64,000 nt of DNA, taken from contig CAYFWF010000035.1 of NCBI GenBank assembly GCA_964346815.1, positions 1 through 64,000 on the forward strand, in the 5' to 3' direction. Below are positions 43,156 to 51,939 of the stretch, in pieces. The first letter of the stretch is position 1, and every line of letters starts with the position of its first letter. The notes beneath the pieces are model-generated. The model made no database searches. It saw only the letters and a program-made list of their open reading frames with translations, and had not been told where the DNA came from. A program made the position numbers and the translations under genes. This DNA comes from CAYFWF01 sp964346815 (GTDB lineage Bacteria; Acidobacteriota; Aminicenantia; Aminicenantales; Aminicenantaceae).

Positions 43156-45687
43156 TTGCCAGAGACAAAAAAAAGCCGCTTTTTTACACTTATTTCCCGA
43201 TTTGTGGATATCAAACCCGGGGAAGAAAAAATCGCTGTTTTGATCTTTACCTTCTTTTTTCTCATCACTGCACCCCATACCATCATCAAAGCCCTGCGTT
43301 ACGCGGATCTCCTGATTAAGGTGGGGAGCCGAGGGCTCCCTCTTGCCTATCTGTTAGCAGCCGTTGTGACCGGTTTTGTTGTCTTCCTCTATTCGAAAAT
43401 CCAGCCAAAAATATCGAATCGAACATCCATCAACTTCAGTTTGATTTTTTTCATCATCACAGGTTTTCTATTTATAGCATTTTTAAAAACAGGAGGCCAA
43501 ACATTATCCTATCTCTATTGGATCTGGGCGAGCATGCTAACGGTCGTGCTCATGACCCATTTCGGATTAACGATTAGTGAGGTCTTTAATCCCAGGCAGG
43601 CCAGACGGCTTATCGGCTTCTGCGGCAGCGGAGGGATTTTGGGTGGCGTGCTGGGCGGATTTGGAGCATCGTTTCTAACCAAAGCGAATTGGGGAGAATT
43701 CCTGCTGCCTCTGGCTTGTTGTCTCCTGTTCATCTGCATTTTTGTGGTCAATGCCATTTTTAAATACCCGAAAAAGGACAGAGATATCAAAGAAGTTGTT
43801 CAGAAAGCCTCTTCTCAACCACAGAAAATGAGCTTCGGAGATAATTTGAAAATCATCGGTGGAAACCATTATCTTGTTCTTATTGCATCAATCGTCATCG
43901 CTACTGGTATCATCGCGACATTCATCGATTTTCAATTCAGTTCCCAGGTTGAAAAGCATTTTGCGCAAAAGGAAGGAATGCAGTCGTTCTTCGGCCTGTT
44001 TTTTGGAGGACTAACAACCTTTGCTTTTTTTCTTCAGCTTCTTTTGACAAGTCGTTTTCTCAAGAATTTCGGTGTACGTCTCACTCTGCTTTTTGCCCCA
44101 ATCGTTTTATTGCTCGGATCCATGGGTATACTCATCGGTGGATTGACTCTTCCTCTTGTTATTCTTATCAAAGGCAGCGATGAAAGCCTGTCTTTTTCAC
44201 TCAACCAGTCAGTCAGGGAGATTTTATACATTCCCGTGCCTTCGGACCTCAGGTATAGGGTCAGACCTTTCATAGATATGTTTATCAATCGGTTCGCCAA
44301 AGTTACAGCTGCTCTCTTGCTCCTTGTGGGTGGAGTTCTGGCAAATATCTTCAGCCCCGCGCTCATTGAAGTTCCTTATATGAGTCCTGTAAAAGATCCG
44401 AAGCTGGCTGAATATCTTACCTGGGGAATCATCGCCTTCTTAATTATATGGGTGGTTCTAAATCTCAGAGTCAGCAGGGAATATATTTCTATGGTGAGCG
44501 AGAATATTCCCATCAGGTGGAGCCGGGTCGACAAAAGTCTGGCAGAAACCGTAGACATCGACTACACCAAAATGCTGTTCGATACCGTTGAGAGCAGAAA
44601 TCGCAGCTCTGTTTTGTATGCCATGCATATCTTTGACCTTTTGGAAAGGGACAAGCTTACTCCAGAAATCAAGAAGATGATCTCTCAGAAAGTGGATGAG
44701 GTGAAAGTGTCCTCCCTTTCTGAACTCTTCGAGGCCGAAGGTGCAACCTGGTTCCCAGATATTGATGACGATATCAGCCAGGAAAGTCTCATCTCAGACA
44801 TACGGGAGATCATGTCTCTTGACTCTTATCAAAAGCTGATGAAGATCCATGCTGACAAGGTTTTGGCAGAGAGCAGAAAATCGGAAATTGAAAGAATGGA
44901 ACTGGCAAAAGCAATCGGGATGATGGATCCAAATTCGGATCTGGTGGGACGGCTGGAGGCCCTTATCAATGATGATTCTCCCGAGGTGTCTCGATATGCA
45001 ATCGAGAGTGCAGCTAGACTGAGAAAGGAAGCGCTGATTCCTGCTCTCGTTCACAAGTTGAGCAATCCGCTGATTCGGGAAGACACGATATCTGCCATAA
45101 AGAACTATGGTCAAGCCGCCTTGCCTATCTTGGAGAATCATCTTAAAGACAGCCGAAAAGATACGGATATACGGAAAGCCGTCGTTTCAGTTTTGGCCCG
45201 CATGGGGACCTCTCAGGCCTCTGAGATATTATTGCGCGAACTCCAGCGAAAATCTGGTGAGTTGGATACGGAAATCATCGATGCCTTAGACCGGCTCAGA
45301 TCCGAGAAACCAGAGATCACTATCCCGGAAAAGATCGTAAAGAGAAAGACATTCGAACTCGTAAAAGAATATTGCCGGATTTATATTGAGCTTCAGGAAA
45401 CAGAGCCTGGAAAAAAACGTGAGGAGGAAAGAAAGAGCTGTGGGAAGATTCTGGATAACCATTTCACCAACATTTTCAAATTATTGGGTCTGTATTATCC
45501 CCATGCGGACATTATGAAGGCTTATCAAAACCTAAGGGCTGGTACGAAGCACTCTGTTGCCTTTGCTATTGAACTGCTCGACAACACTCTAAAAAAGGAT
45601 ATGAGGAATGCCGTTTTGCCTTTGGTAGAAGATATCTCTCCGGCTGTCCGCAAGCGAAAATTTCAACAAATGCTCAGAAGCTTATGA
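43156..45687 (+). CDS. NTT-like nucleotide transporter fused to HEAT repeats
   Basis: 843 aa from TTG 43156; no nearby ATG is in frame and the ribosome site is weak. Residues 1-420 hold about 12 membrane helices of the Npt1/Npt2 (ATP/ADP translocase) type, beginning with the usual FVDIKPGEEKIAVLIFTFFFLI and LRYADLLIKVG. Residues from about 450 on are soluble, with HEAT-like helical pairs (DDSPEVSRYAIESAARL, AALPILENHL, VVSVLARMG). Free-living bacteria with this fusion are not energy parasites; its transport role is not established. A promoter and the bactofilin gene follow. Confidence 0.75.
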   Translation: MPETKKSRFFTLISRFVDIKPGEEKIAVLIFTFFFLITAPHTIIKALRYADLLIKVGSRGLPLAYLLAAVVTGFVVFLYSKIQPKISNRTSINFSLIFFIITGFLFIAFLKTGGQTLSYLYWIWASMLTVVLMTHFGLTISEVFNPRQARRLIGFCGSGGILGGVLGGFGASFLTKANWGEFLLPLACCLLFICIFVVNAIFKYPKKDRDIKEVVQKASSQPQKMSFGDNLKIIGGNHYLVLIASIVIATGIIATFIDFQFSSQVEKHFAQKEGMQSFFGLFFGGLTTFAFFLQLLLTSRFLKNFGVRLTLLFAPIVLLLGSMGILIGGLTLPLVILIKGSDESLSFSLNQSVREILYIPVPSDLRYRVRPFIDMFINRFAKVTAALLLLVGGVLANIFSPALIEVPYMSPVKDPKLAEYLTWGIIAFLIIWVVLNLRVSREYISMVSENIPIRWSRVDKSLAETVDIDYTKMLFDTVESRNRSSVLYAMHIFDLLERDKLTPEIKKMISQKVDEVKVSSLSELFEAEGATWFPDIDDDISQESLISDIREIMSLDSYQKLMKIHADKVLAESRKSEIERMELAKAIGMMDPNSDLVGRLEALINDDSPEVSRYAIESAARLRKEALIPALVHKLSNPLIREDTISAIKNYGQAALPILENHLKDSRKDTDIRKAVVSVLARMGTSQASEILLRELQRKSGELDTEIIDALDRLRSEKPEITIPEKIVKRKTFELVKEYCRIYIELQETEPGKKREEERKSCGKILDNHFTNIFKLLGLYYPHADIMKAYQNLRAGTKHSVAFAIELLDNTLKKDMRNAVLPLVEDISPAVRKRKFQQMLRSL

Positions 45688-45692
45688 GTCCC

Positions 45693-45720
45693 TTTACATT
45701 CCGTTCAAATTCACTATAAT
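45693..45720 (+). promoter_or_regulatory. Sigma-70-type promoter for the bactofilin gene
   Basis: TTTACA (45693-45698, 5 of 6), a 16-bp spacer and a perfect TATAAT (45715-45720). It starts 5 nt after the upstream stop, so the bactofilin operon has its own promoter. Confidence 0.65.
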
Positions 45721-45752
45721 CGTGATTGTAAGAGAATATGTAAAGGTGGATT

Positions 45753-46133
45753 ATGGAAAAAAAGAATCCCGGCTATGATGTGAGTTCCAATGAGTCGGTC
45801 ATCGCTTCTGGAACGAGAATTAAAGGAAAAATTATCGAATCCGCAGGCGTGTGCATCTCTGGGAGCTTAGAGGGGGAAATAGAATGCAAAGGGCCTGTCA
45901 GGATCGCCCGTGAGGGAGAGGTGAAGGGATCGATCAAAGCCCCTTCGGTTTTGATAGAGGGGAAGTTAAACGGGAATATCGAGTCAGCCGACCGGGTCGA
46001 AATCAAAGCGGCGGGCAGGATCAACGGCAATGTCAACACCGGAAAAATTGTGATCGACGAAGGATCAATCTTCCATGGGCAGGTCAGGATGTCAAAGGAA
46101 TCGCAAGGATATATCGAATCTCCTCATAAGTGA
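45753..46133 (+). CDS. Bactofilin (polymer-forming cytoskeletal protein)
   Basis: 126 aa. The single bactofilin domain has the repeating right-handed beta-helix pattern: SVIASGTRIKGKI, AGVCISGSLEGEIECKG, VRIAREGEVKGSIKAPSV, LIEGKLNGNIESADRVEI, AGRINGNVNTGKIVIDEG, FHGQVRM. Bactofilins form filaments at the inner face of the membrane and guide cell shape, stalks or chromosome position. There is no membrane anchor here. AAAGGTGG precedes the ATG. It shares a 4-bp overlap (GTGA) with the next gene. Confidence 0.9.
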   Translation: MEKKNPGYDVSSNESVIASGTRIKGKIIESAGVCISGSLEGEIECKGPVRIAREGEVKGSIKAPSVLIEGKLNGNIESADRVEIKAAGRINGNVNTGKIVIDEGSIFHGQVRMSKESQGYIESPHK

Positions 46134-46480
46134 AAAAGCCAGATCAAATGAATGAAGAACTCGAGGTCTTGAATGCCATCCTTAAAGAAACCCAAGAGAC
46201 GAAGCAGTTGCTGAAAGAGATAAAAACCACCATCGCCGGAATCGCAAAAAAAATTCTTCCCGAGAAGCCGCCAGAAGAATTGATATTGAAAGGAGGACCG
46301 GTTGCTGAAATCACTGTTTACTCTCCCGAGAAGCTCGAAGAATGGATGAGCATATTTGAAAAAAAAGGACTCAGGGTCGAGTTTTCCGAGCCTTCGACGA
46401 GTGGTCGGAATTATTTTGCCAAAATATGGGGGTACTTGGAGAAACCGATCGGTCGAGAAGAAGAAGAGATAGAGTCATAG
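46130..46480 (+). CDS. Small coiled-coil protein co-transcribed with bactofilin
   Basis: 116 aa from GTG 46130, which overlaps the bactofilin stop; ATG 46148 is the alternative. Residues 7-40 form a coiled coil (NEELEVLNAILKETQETKQLLKEIKT). The rest is a small alpha-beta part (VAEITVYSPEKLEEWMSIFEKKGLRVEF) and an acidic end. I know no family for it. The overlap suggests it works with the filament, perhaps as an adaptor; that is inference. Confidence 0.6.
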   Translation: MKKPDQMNEELEVLNAILKETQETKQLLKEIKTTIAGIAKKILPEKPPEELILKGGPVAEITVYSPEKLEEWMSIFEKKGLRVEFSEPSTSGRNYFAKIWGYLEKPIGREEEEIES

Positions 46481-46563
46481 ATATGAATTTATATTTTCAA
46501 AATCGGAGAAACAATCTCGACTAAACATATGAAGCAAGAAGCCAACTCCAGAAGGGGAAGAGA

Positions 46564-46803
46564 ATGACGCCTGTTTGGGAAAGAAAAATAAGCCGCACAA
46601 AAAAAATTCTTATGGGAATACCTCTGACATTGATTCTCGTTGTGGTGAATGGTGTGTTGTTTAGCTGGCTCGTTCATGTCTTGCATGCCGTATTCACCGA
46701 TGCTCTGGATCATATGTCTCTATTCGAATGGGCCGAGAAATTGTTCTTTTTGGCAAAAAACGCTTTGGATAAAATTTTAGAGCTCATTTCTGTTTCTCTT
46801 TAA
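46564..46803 (+). CDS. Small single-pass membrane protein
   Basis: 79 aa. A basic N-terminus (WERKISRTKK) leads to one hydrophobic helix at about 16-37 (LMGIPLTLILVVVNGVLFSWLV) and an amphipathic C-terminal part (FEWAEKLFFLAKNALDKILELI). GGGGAAGAG lies right before the ATG. It lies 83 nt after the coiled-coil gene and may belong to the bactofilin operon. No family recognised. Confidence 0.55.
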   Translation: MTPVWERKISRTKKILMGIPLTLILVVVNGVLFSWLVHVLHAVFTDALDHMSLFEWAEKLFFLAKNALDKILELISVSL

Positions 46804-46870
46804 GATTCAAGATTGAGGGGGGGGCATCAATAGAGTCCAGAATATTGACTTTACTGGTAAAATGAGCAAC

Positions 46871-46890
46871 TTATGTAAGTAACTACATAA
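46871..46890. promoter_or_regulatory. Palindromic operator-like site
   Basis: TTATGTA-AGTAAC-TACATAA, perfect 7-bp arms. It lies 8 nt before the ATG of the MarR-like relic, where an autoregulatory operator would be expected. Confidence 0.45.
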
Positions 46891-46898
46891 ATAATGCT

Positions 46899-47089
46899 AT
46901 GGATTTCATCGAAGAACTTGGTTATCTCGCCATTTTTAAAAAATTGAATTATGAATGGCTCGAGAGACACTTAATGATTTGGCTCGACTTTTTTATTTAA
47001 ATTGTGATTGGAATGAGATACTCCTTGAAAATTTAAATCGAGTTCGTTTCATTCACCTCGAATTGTCCCCCTATTTCATGGAAACGTAG
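46899..47089 (+). pseudogene. Possible MarR-family regulator relic
   Basis: ATG 46899 reads MDFIEELGYLAIFKK, then LERHL; after a shift of frame NDLARLFYLNCDWNEILLEN continues to a stop at 47087-47089. The start resembles the N-terminus of a MarR-like group (M-x-I-x-x-L-G-Y-L-A, then RLS..L..D...LY). The wing and recognition helix are missing. The family link is tentative; the palindrome before it supports a former regulator. Confidence 0.3.
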
Positions 47090-47284
47090 CGTCCATGTGT
47101 CATCGTTATGTTCCGATCCCGGTATCCGTTCGACTCCGAATCGTTTTCTCCTCAATTCGCTTGAATGCCGATAAAACTGGCACCGAAATGAAATTCTTAC
47201 TAATAAATAGATCTTTTGGTAATATAAATACTTTCCTGAGAGAGCAGAGGGTATTTTGATTTAAGCAGTTATCAGGAGGGAAAC

Positions 47285-47497
47285 ATGAAAAAAGTCCTGT
47301 TCTGTATAGTACTGATCGGAGTTTTTCTTTCCTCCTCCTGCCTGAAAAAGCCAGCAAATGAAGAAAGGATCTGGCTCGATATCGAGCCTGGCCTCTTTGC
47401 TAATGGAAAAACGTACACCCGTGAAACGGATGAGGAGACAGGATACAGATTTTTCAAACGATGCCGTATCATATGGAGCGAGAAAAAAATGCCATAG
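47285..47497 (+). CDS. Small lipoprotein
   Basis: 70 aa. The leader MKKVLFCIVLIGVFLSSSC ends in a lipobox-like SSSC with Cys19 as lipid anchor. The rest is short and charged (KKPANEERIWLDIEPGLF). A strong AGGAGGG precedes the ATG. No family recognised. The preceding 480 nt hold only the palindrome and MarR-like relic. Confidence 0.65.
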   Translation: MKKVLFCIVLIGVFLSSSCLKKPANEERIWLDIEPGLFANGKTYTRETDEETGYRFFKRCRIIWSEKKMP

Positions 47498-47569
47498 TCA
47501 TAATAAGATGTGAGGTGTTTTCTCTTTGTTTCGTTTGTGCTGCGGTTATGATAAAGTAAAAAAGATTTT

Positions 47570-48364
47570 ATGAAACAACTGTTGACTGCTATCATCCCTT
47601 GCAAAAACGAAGAGAAGAACATCCGCCCTTGTATTGAATCGGTGTTGGGTGTTTCAGACGAAATCCTTGTCGCCGATTCAGGTTCTACAGACCGCACAAT
47701 GGAAATTGCGAGGGAATACAAGTGCCGCATCATCGAGAGGGAATACATTTATTCTGCCGATTTCAAGAACTGGGCGATTCCTCAAGCAAGACATGAATGG
47801 ATTCTTCTGGTGGATGCAGACGAGAGAGTCACTCCAGAACTTTCTAAAGAAATCACACAACTTTTACAGCAAGAGCCTGAACATGATGGATACATCATCT
47901 ACCGAAGAAACTATATATTCGGTCATGAGGTGAAGCGCAGCGGCTGGGGAACCGATAAAGTTTTAAGGCTGTTCAAGCGCGATCTTTCAAGATATAAAGA
48001 TATGAGGGTGCATTCGGAGGTCATCGTCGAGACCGGCAATGTGGGAAGGCTCAAAGGAAAGCTGGAACATTACACCTATTGGACGTTCGGACAGATTTTG
48101 GAAAAGTACGAAAGATATGCCTCCTGGGCAGCTGAAGATCTCAGGGATCAGGGGAGGAAAGCGGGCTTTCTGCATTTGACCTGTGTGCCTCTATGGAGAT
48201 TCATCAGGCAGTATGTGATCCAGCGAGGATTTCTGGACGGCATTCCAGGCCTCATTGTCTGTACTCTTTCCATGTATTATGTTTTTCTGAAATACTCGAA
48301 GCTCTGGGCCTTCCGGCATGGATTGAAACAGCCGAATCCAGAAAAGTATAGGGATCAGAAATAA
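47570..48364 (+). CDS. Glycosyltransferase family 2 (LPS core, WaaE-like)
   Basis: 264 aa. GT-A fold: TAIIPCKNEEKNIRPCIESV, ILVADSGSTDRTMEIA and the metal-binding VDADERV. YIIYRRNYIFGHEVKRSGWG and KVLRLFKRDLSRY are typical of the WaaE/KdtX group, which adds a hexose to inner-core heptose of lipopolysaccharide on the cytoplasmic face. It is convergent with the heptosyltransferase gene, the two stops being 1 nt apart. Together they indicate an LPS-type outer membrane. Confidence 0.85.
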   Translation: MKQLLTAIIPCKNEEKNIRPCIESVLGVSDEILVADSGSTDRTMEIAREYKCRIIEREYIYSADFKNWAIPQARHEWILLVDADERVTPELSKEITQLLQQEPEHDGYIIYRRNYIFGHEVKRSGWGTDKVLRLFKRDLSRYKDMRVHSEVIVETGNVGRLKGKLEHYTYWTFGQILEKYERYASWAAEDLRDQGRKAGFLHLTCVPLWRFIRQYVIQRGFLDGIPGLIVCTLSMYYVFLKYSKLWAFRHGLKQPNPEKYRDQK

Positions 48365-48365
48365 T

Positions 48366-49358
48366 TCAGAAAGCTTTTATGGCTCGATACACATCAGCCA
48401 CTCCAATTCCCTTCATGCATTTGATCTCATCAAACATGCACGATTTCTGGGTACAAGGTCTACAATCCATATTCAGTTGAAGGATTGTCACTTTTTCCTT
48501 CCGGTAGGGTCCGCTGACTTCAGGGATATTGGGGCCAAAAAGTGTCACAATGGGAGTTCTCGTCAAGGAGGCAAGTTGGAGGGGGCCTGAATCTGCTCCG
48601 AAATAGACATCCGAATGTGCGATCAAGAAAAGGATCTCTTTAATCGAAATTCTGCCTGTGAAGTCAAAGACATCGAACTGATCTTGAAGATATCGTCCTC
48701 TTCTCTCTTCCTCTTCTCCTTTTCCGATCAGGAAGATGTGCCAATCATCTCGTTTCAAATCCTTGATCAGCGAGGCAAAATTTTCTAAACCCCAATCTCT
48801 GAATCTCTTTTTGGCACCCACATGGATGACCACCTTTTTGTGTAAATCCGACACTTGTCTTATATTGTTGGATACATGCGCTTCGCTGATTTTGATTTCT
48901 GGATAAAACGGGATTTTTTGGATGTCGATTCCCAGCGGTGCAAGAAGTCTTGCTTGGTTGGCTACCGAATGGGAAAAGCGTTTTTCGATTTTTCTGGGCA
49001 CCAACCGATTATAGGCCCAATTCCGGTTCGGAGTTTGGTAACCGATTCTGTTTTTTGCGCCGCTCAGATAAGATAGAAGCGCACTCCTCGGTCCAGAGTG
49101 AAAATCGATGACAGTTGGGAACCTCATTTTTTTTATTTTTCTTCTGTATTGAAGAATTTCTTTGAGTCTCATATGATCGGGTACAGTGATCACTTCCTTT
49201 ACTCCAGGAATGATCTCGGCGGTTTCTCGAAATCTTCGCTCCACTAAATAATAGATTTCATCCTCGGGAAAATTTACCTTGTACAGCAGGACAGAAGGGA
49301 TAGTGAACACAATATCTCCCAGCAGTCTCAGTCGGATAAACAGGATTCTGTTGTCCAT
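48366..49358 (-). CDS. Glycosyltransferase family 9 (ADP-heptose:LPS heptosyltransferase-like)
   Basis: 330 aa. GT-B fold with the family start ILFIRLRLLGDIVFTIPSV, central VIHVGAKKRFRDWGLENFASL and the nucleotide-sugar motif FGADSGPLQLASLTRTPIVTLFGP. A Cys pair in DCRPCTQKSCMF follows and recalls family members with that motif. It transfers heptose from an ADP-heptose donor to lipid A-KDO or core. It is the reverse-strand neighbour of the GT2 gene; the two do not share an operon. Confidence 0.85.
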   Translation of the reverse strand: MDNRILFIRLRLLGDIVFTIPSVLLYKVNFPEDEIYYLVERRFRETAEIIPGVKEVITVPDHMRLKEILQYRRKIKKMRFPTVIDFHSGPRSALLSYLSGAKNRIGYQTPNRNWAYNRLVPRKIEKRFSHSVANQARLLAPLGIDIQKIPFYPEIKISEAHVSNNIRQVSDLHKKVVIHVGAKKRFRDWGLENFASLIKDLKRDDWHIFLIGKGEEEERRGRYLQDQFDVFDFTGRISIKEILFLIAHSDVYFGADSGPLQLASLTRTPIVTLFGPNIPEVSGPYRKEKVTILQLNMDCRPCTQKSCMFDEIKCMKGIGVADVYRAIKAF

Positions 49359-49452
49359 CGATTCATCCTGAAAAAATCCAGTTCAAAATTCTCTCACGTT
49401 CTGAAAGACCTGTCAATTTTCGTGGGACGCGGCGATCGGTTTCTCCTTCAAG

Positions 49453-49483
49453 TTGACTTCGTATTTTGCCTTTGGTATATAGT
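49453..49483 (+). promoter_or_regulatory. Sigma-70-type promoter for the outer-membrane barrel gene
   Basis: TTGACT (49453-49458), then TATATA at 17 bp (49476-49481) or TATAGT at 19 bp (49478-49483). The start would lie only about 6-15 nt before the ATG, giving a nearly leaderless message; this favours ATG 49503 over 49494. Confidence 0.5.
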
Positions 49484-49493
49484 CCTTCTTTAA

Positions 49494-51893
49494 ATGGCTC
49501 CCATGAAAATCAGATTCATCTCTTTTTTAACCGTTCTGTTGCTGTCCTTCCCCAACATTCTTCCTGCCCAGAAGGAAGAGCCGTCGAATATCAGCGTATT
49601 CGTTTTTCCCCCTTTTTATATTGAATCACTTCCCGGTGCTTACTTCTATCCGACTTTTTTTGAAAATTTTGCGCCTGACACAACCGTTCTTATCGAGGAA
49701 AATAACGGCTTCTCCCTAATTGATGCCCCCCGTGTGTATTTCGAAGGAGACTCATACACAGACTTCAACTGGTCTTTGAACGGCTTCACTATCGATTCTG
49801 CACTCCAGAGCGGCGCTCCCTCTGTTCTCCTTCCCCTTTCTTCAATAAATCAGTATGAACTTCGAGGAGAATCCCCTCTTCACCGGGATTACGGATTGAA
49901 TTTTGTTTCGGCCAGTCCCAGAGAAAATTTTTTCAAGCTGTGCATTTCCAATGTGTGGCCCCATATGGGGAGCTTCGTTACGGGCGCGACTGATTTTGTC
50001 AGCCCTCACCCGACTTCAAAAGAGAGAAGCCCATTCCTTTATTCGGAGCGGAGAAAAATCTTGTCCAACTATTTTGTGGATTTAGCCCTCGGTCAAAAAT
50101 TCAGAAGCTCCGCATTATCCTTGTGGTTGACTTATTTTGACATTGAAAGGCAGTTCAATGACTTCACCGTCTTGGATGAGACTTTCAAGGAAAATGGGGA
50201 GCTTTTTCTTGTAAAATCCGAATTCCAAAAAGCAATCGAGGATGGATTTTTAGGGATCACGGCTGTCTATAATGTCCATTCGAGAGATAGGGATAAAGCG
50301 GAGCTGGGACGGCTTCCCCAAGAGACTTTCGATAAAGACAGAAAATCCTTTTTTTCTGGTTTTCATCTGAAGCAAAAAAGATTCCATCTCAGATTTTCTT
50401 ACTCCTATGAAAAGGAGAATTTGGCTCCTTCTCAATCGAATTTTCTCAAAGATTTGAAGGACAATGACGGCGAAGGTTTTTTCCCTTTCGAAAAGTGGGG
50501 TTCGTTTTCTGGGAATGTTTTCAAGCTTACATTAAGCGATGCCTATCCATTGGAACAATATATCGATACTGAGATCAGGCTCTTTGCCGATTTCAAATAT
50601 ACGAAGATCAAAGGAAATGAAGAAGCATTTGATTTTAATCCTATCAGTTTCGATCGGTCTCCCTACCTGGTTCTCCTATGGGAGGAGGGAGAGGAGTACA
50701 GCAACAGCAATGCCTTTGCGAGAGCTGGGACCATATTCCAGGCTTCTCTGTCTGAGGATTTAATTGCGTATACAAAACTTCTTCTCCAGTATTCTTCGCT
50801 TCGATTCTTTGATTCGGAAAACAACCTGTCATCTCTGGCATTCGGCTATGACCTGGGAATACGGTTTACGAAGAACAGCTTCGATGCTCTGGTGGCCTAC
50901 GAGCGGATGCCTTATGAAATCGGAGAAAACGTGAATGTTTTCTTAGAAAAAAGAAGACCTTGGGGAACCTTTCATTTTTGGAGTGACAGCAATAAAGACC
51001 TCCATTACCAAGCAGGGGAAGAAGGAGGTGTGTTCGGCTTTACAGGAGGGCCGTTCCATTCGCTCGATGAGGAGATCGCCACTCCCTTCAAGAAAAGATT
51101 ACTCCTGAGTTTTTCGACAAGGCTTTCCGAGAAATTCAGCTTGAATGCAAAAAGTATTCTGAAGACTATCAGCAACAACTTTTGGATAACATTCGAAGAT
51201 GAAAATGGATTTTATGAAACAGTGAAAGATAAAGAGCTTTATTTTTACTCAGAACCATTCACCGATTATTCCCTTTCCAACTCCAGTTTCGATGATGACC
51301 CCTTTTATTTCCAATTTCTGCTGCATATCCGAGGCCGGGAGGCACAAAAATGGTTCTTCTCTTTTTCTTTTTTAGCGCAGATAGGGATGGGCTATGCGGC
51401 GTTCGGCAACGGACCTGGAGCAAATGATATCGGCCTTCTGGATGAAAGCCAGGCGAAGCCAAATACGTGGATCAACGGGTATGGAAGGGTGGATGGGGAC
51501 CGGGCATTTGTGGGAAAATTGTATTTTGGATTCTATCTAGCAAAGAATCTTTTTATGGCTATGAATATCAAATATCGAGATGGAAATCCTTTTGCCTTTA
51601 TCGGCTCCACTTATGGCCATAACCAGTGGGTGTTTTTCCTTGAAACCATCCAGGCTGAAAATAAAAAAGGGATTAAAGGCGGGCCGAGAGAAGACTATCT
51701 CACAGATGTGAGTATTAAAATGAGATATGATTTTCTTGTTTCTGATGCGAAAATCAGTATATTCGGAGGGGTGTTTAACCTGTTTGATTTTGGAAGCGAG
51801 CTGTCAGAATATGTTTTTTCAGGGGGTAAACGGTATTCCAATGAACTTCAAATACCCAGGAGTATCAGGGCCGGAATTGGCATTGAATTTTGA
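49494..51893 (+). CDS. Large outer-membrane beta-barrel protein (TonB-receptor-like)
   Basis: 799 aa from ATG 49494; an ATG at 49503 gives a better signal peptide (MKIRFISFLTVLLLSFPNIL, cleavage near LPA/QKE). About 90 residues (LIDAPRVYFEGDSYTDFNW, then LPLSSINQYELRGE) look like a reduced TonB plug. The remaining 600 residues have alternating aromatic beta-strands and end RSIRAGIGIEF with the terminal Phe of outer-membrane barrels. There is no TonB box or carboxypeptidase-like N-domain. It is a lone gene, so the cargo is unknown. Confidence 0.7.
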   Translation: MAPMKIRFISFLTVLLLSFPNILPAQKEEPSNISVFVFPPFYIESLPGAYFYPTFFENFAPDTTVLIEENNGFSLIDAPRVYFEGDSYTDFNWSLNGFTIDSALQSGAPSVLLPLSSINQYELRGESPLHRDYGLNFVSASPRENFFKLCISNVWPHMGSFVTGATDFVSPHPTSKERSPFLYSERRKILSNYFVDLALGQKFRSSALSLWLTYFDIERQFNDFTVLDETFKENGELFLVKSEFQKAIEDGFLGITAVYNVHSRDRDKAELGRLPQETFDKDRKSFFSGFHLKQKRFHLRFSYSYEKENLAPSQSNFLKDLKDNDGEGFFPFEKWGSFSGNVFKLTLSDAYPLEQYIDTEIRLFADFKYTKIKGNEEAFDFNPISFDRSPYLVLLWEEGEEYSNSNAFARAGTIFQASLSEDLIAYTKLLLQYSSLRFFDSENNLSSLAFGYDLGIRFTKNSFDALVAYERMPYEIGENVNVFLEKRRPWGTFHFWSDSNKDLHYQAGEEGGVFGFTGGPFHSLDEEIATPFKKRLLLSFSTRLSEKFSLNAKSILKTISNNFWITFEDENGFYETVKDKELYFYSEPFTDYSLSNSSFDDDPFYFQFLLHIRGREAQKWFFSFSFLAQIGMGYAAFGNGPGANDIGLLDESQAKPNTWINGYGRVDGDRAFVGKLYFGFYLAKNLFMAMNIKYRDGNPFAFIGSTYGHNQWVFFLETIQAENKKGIKGGPREDYLTDVSIKMRYDFLVSDAKISIFGGVFNLFDFGSELSEYVFSGGKRYSNELQIPRSIRAGIGIEF

Positions 51894-51939
51894 ACCTCTG
51901 TTTCCTGTCATGGAATGAAACCATTATATATAGTAGGAT

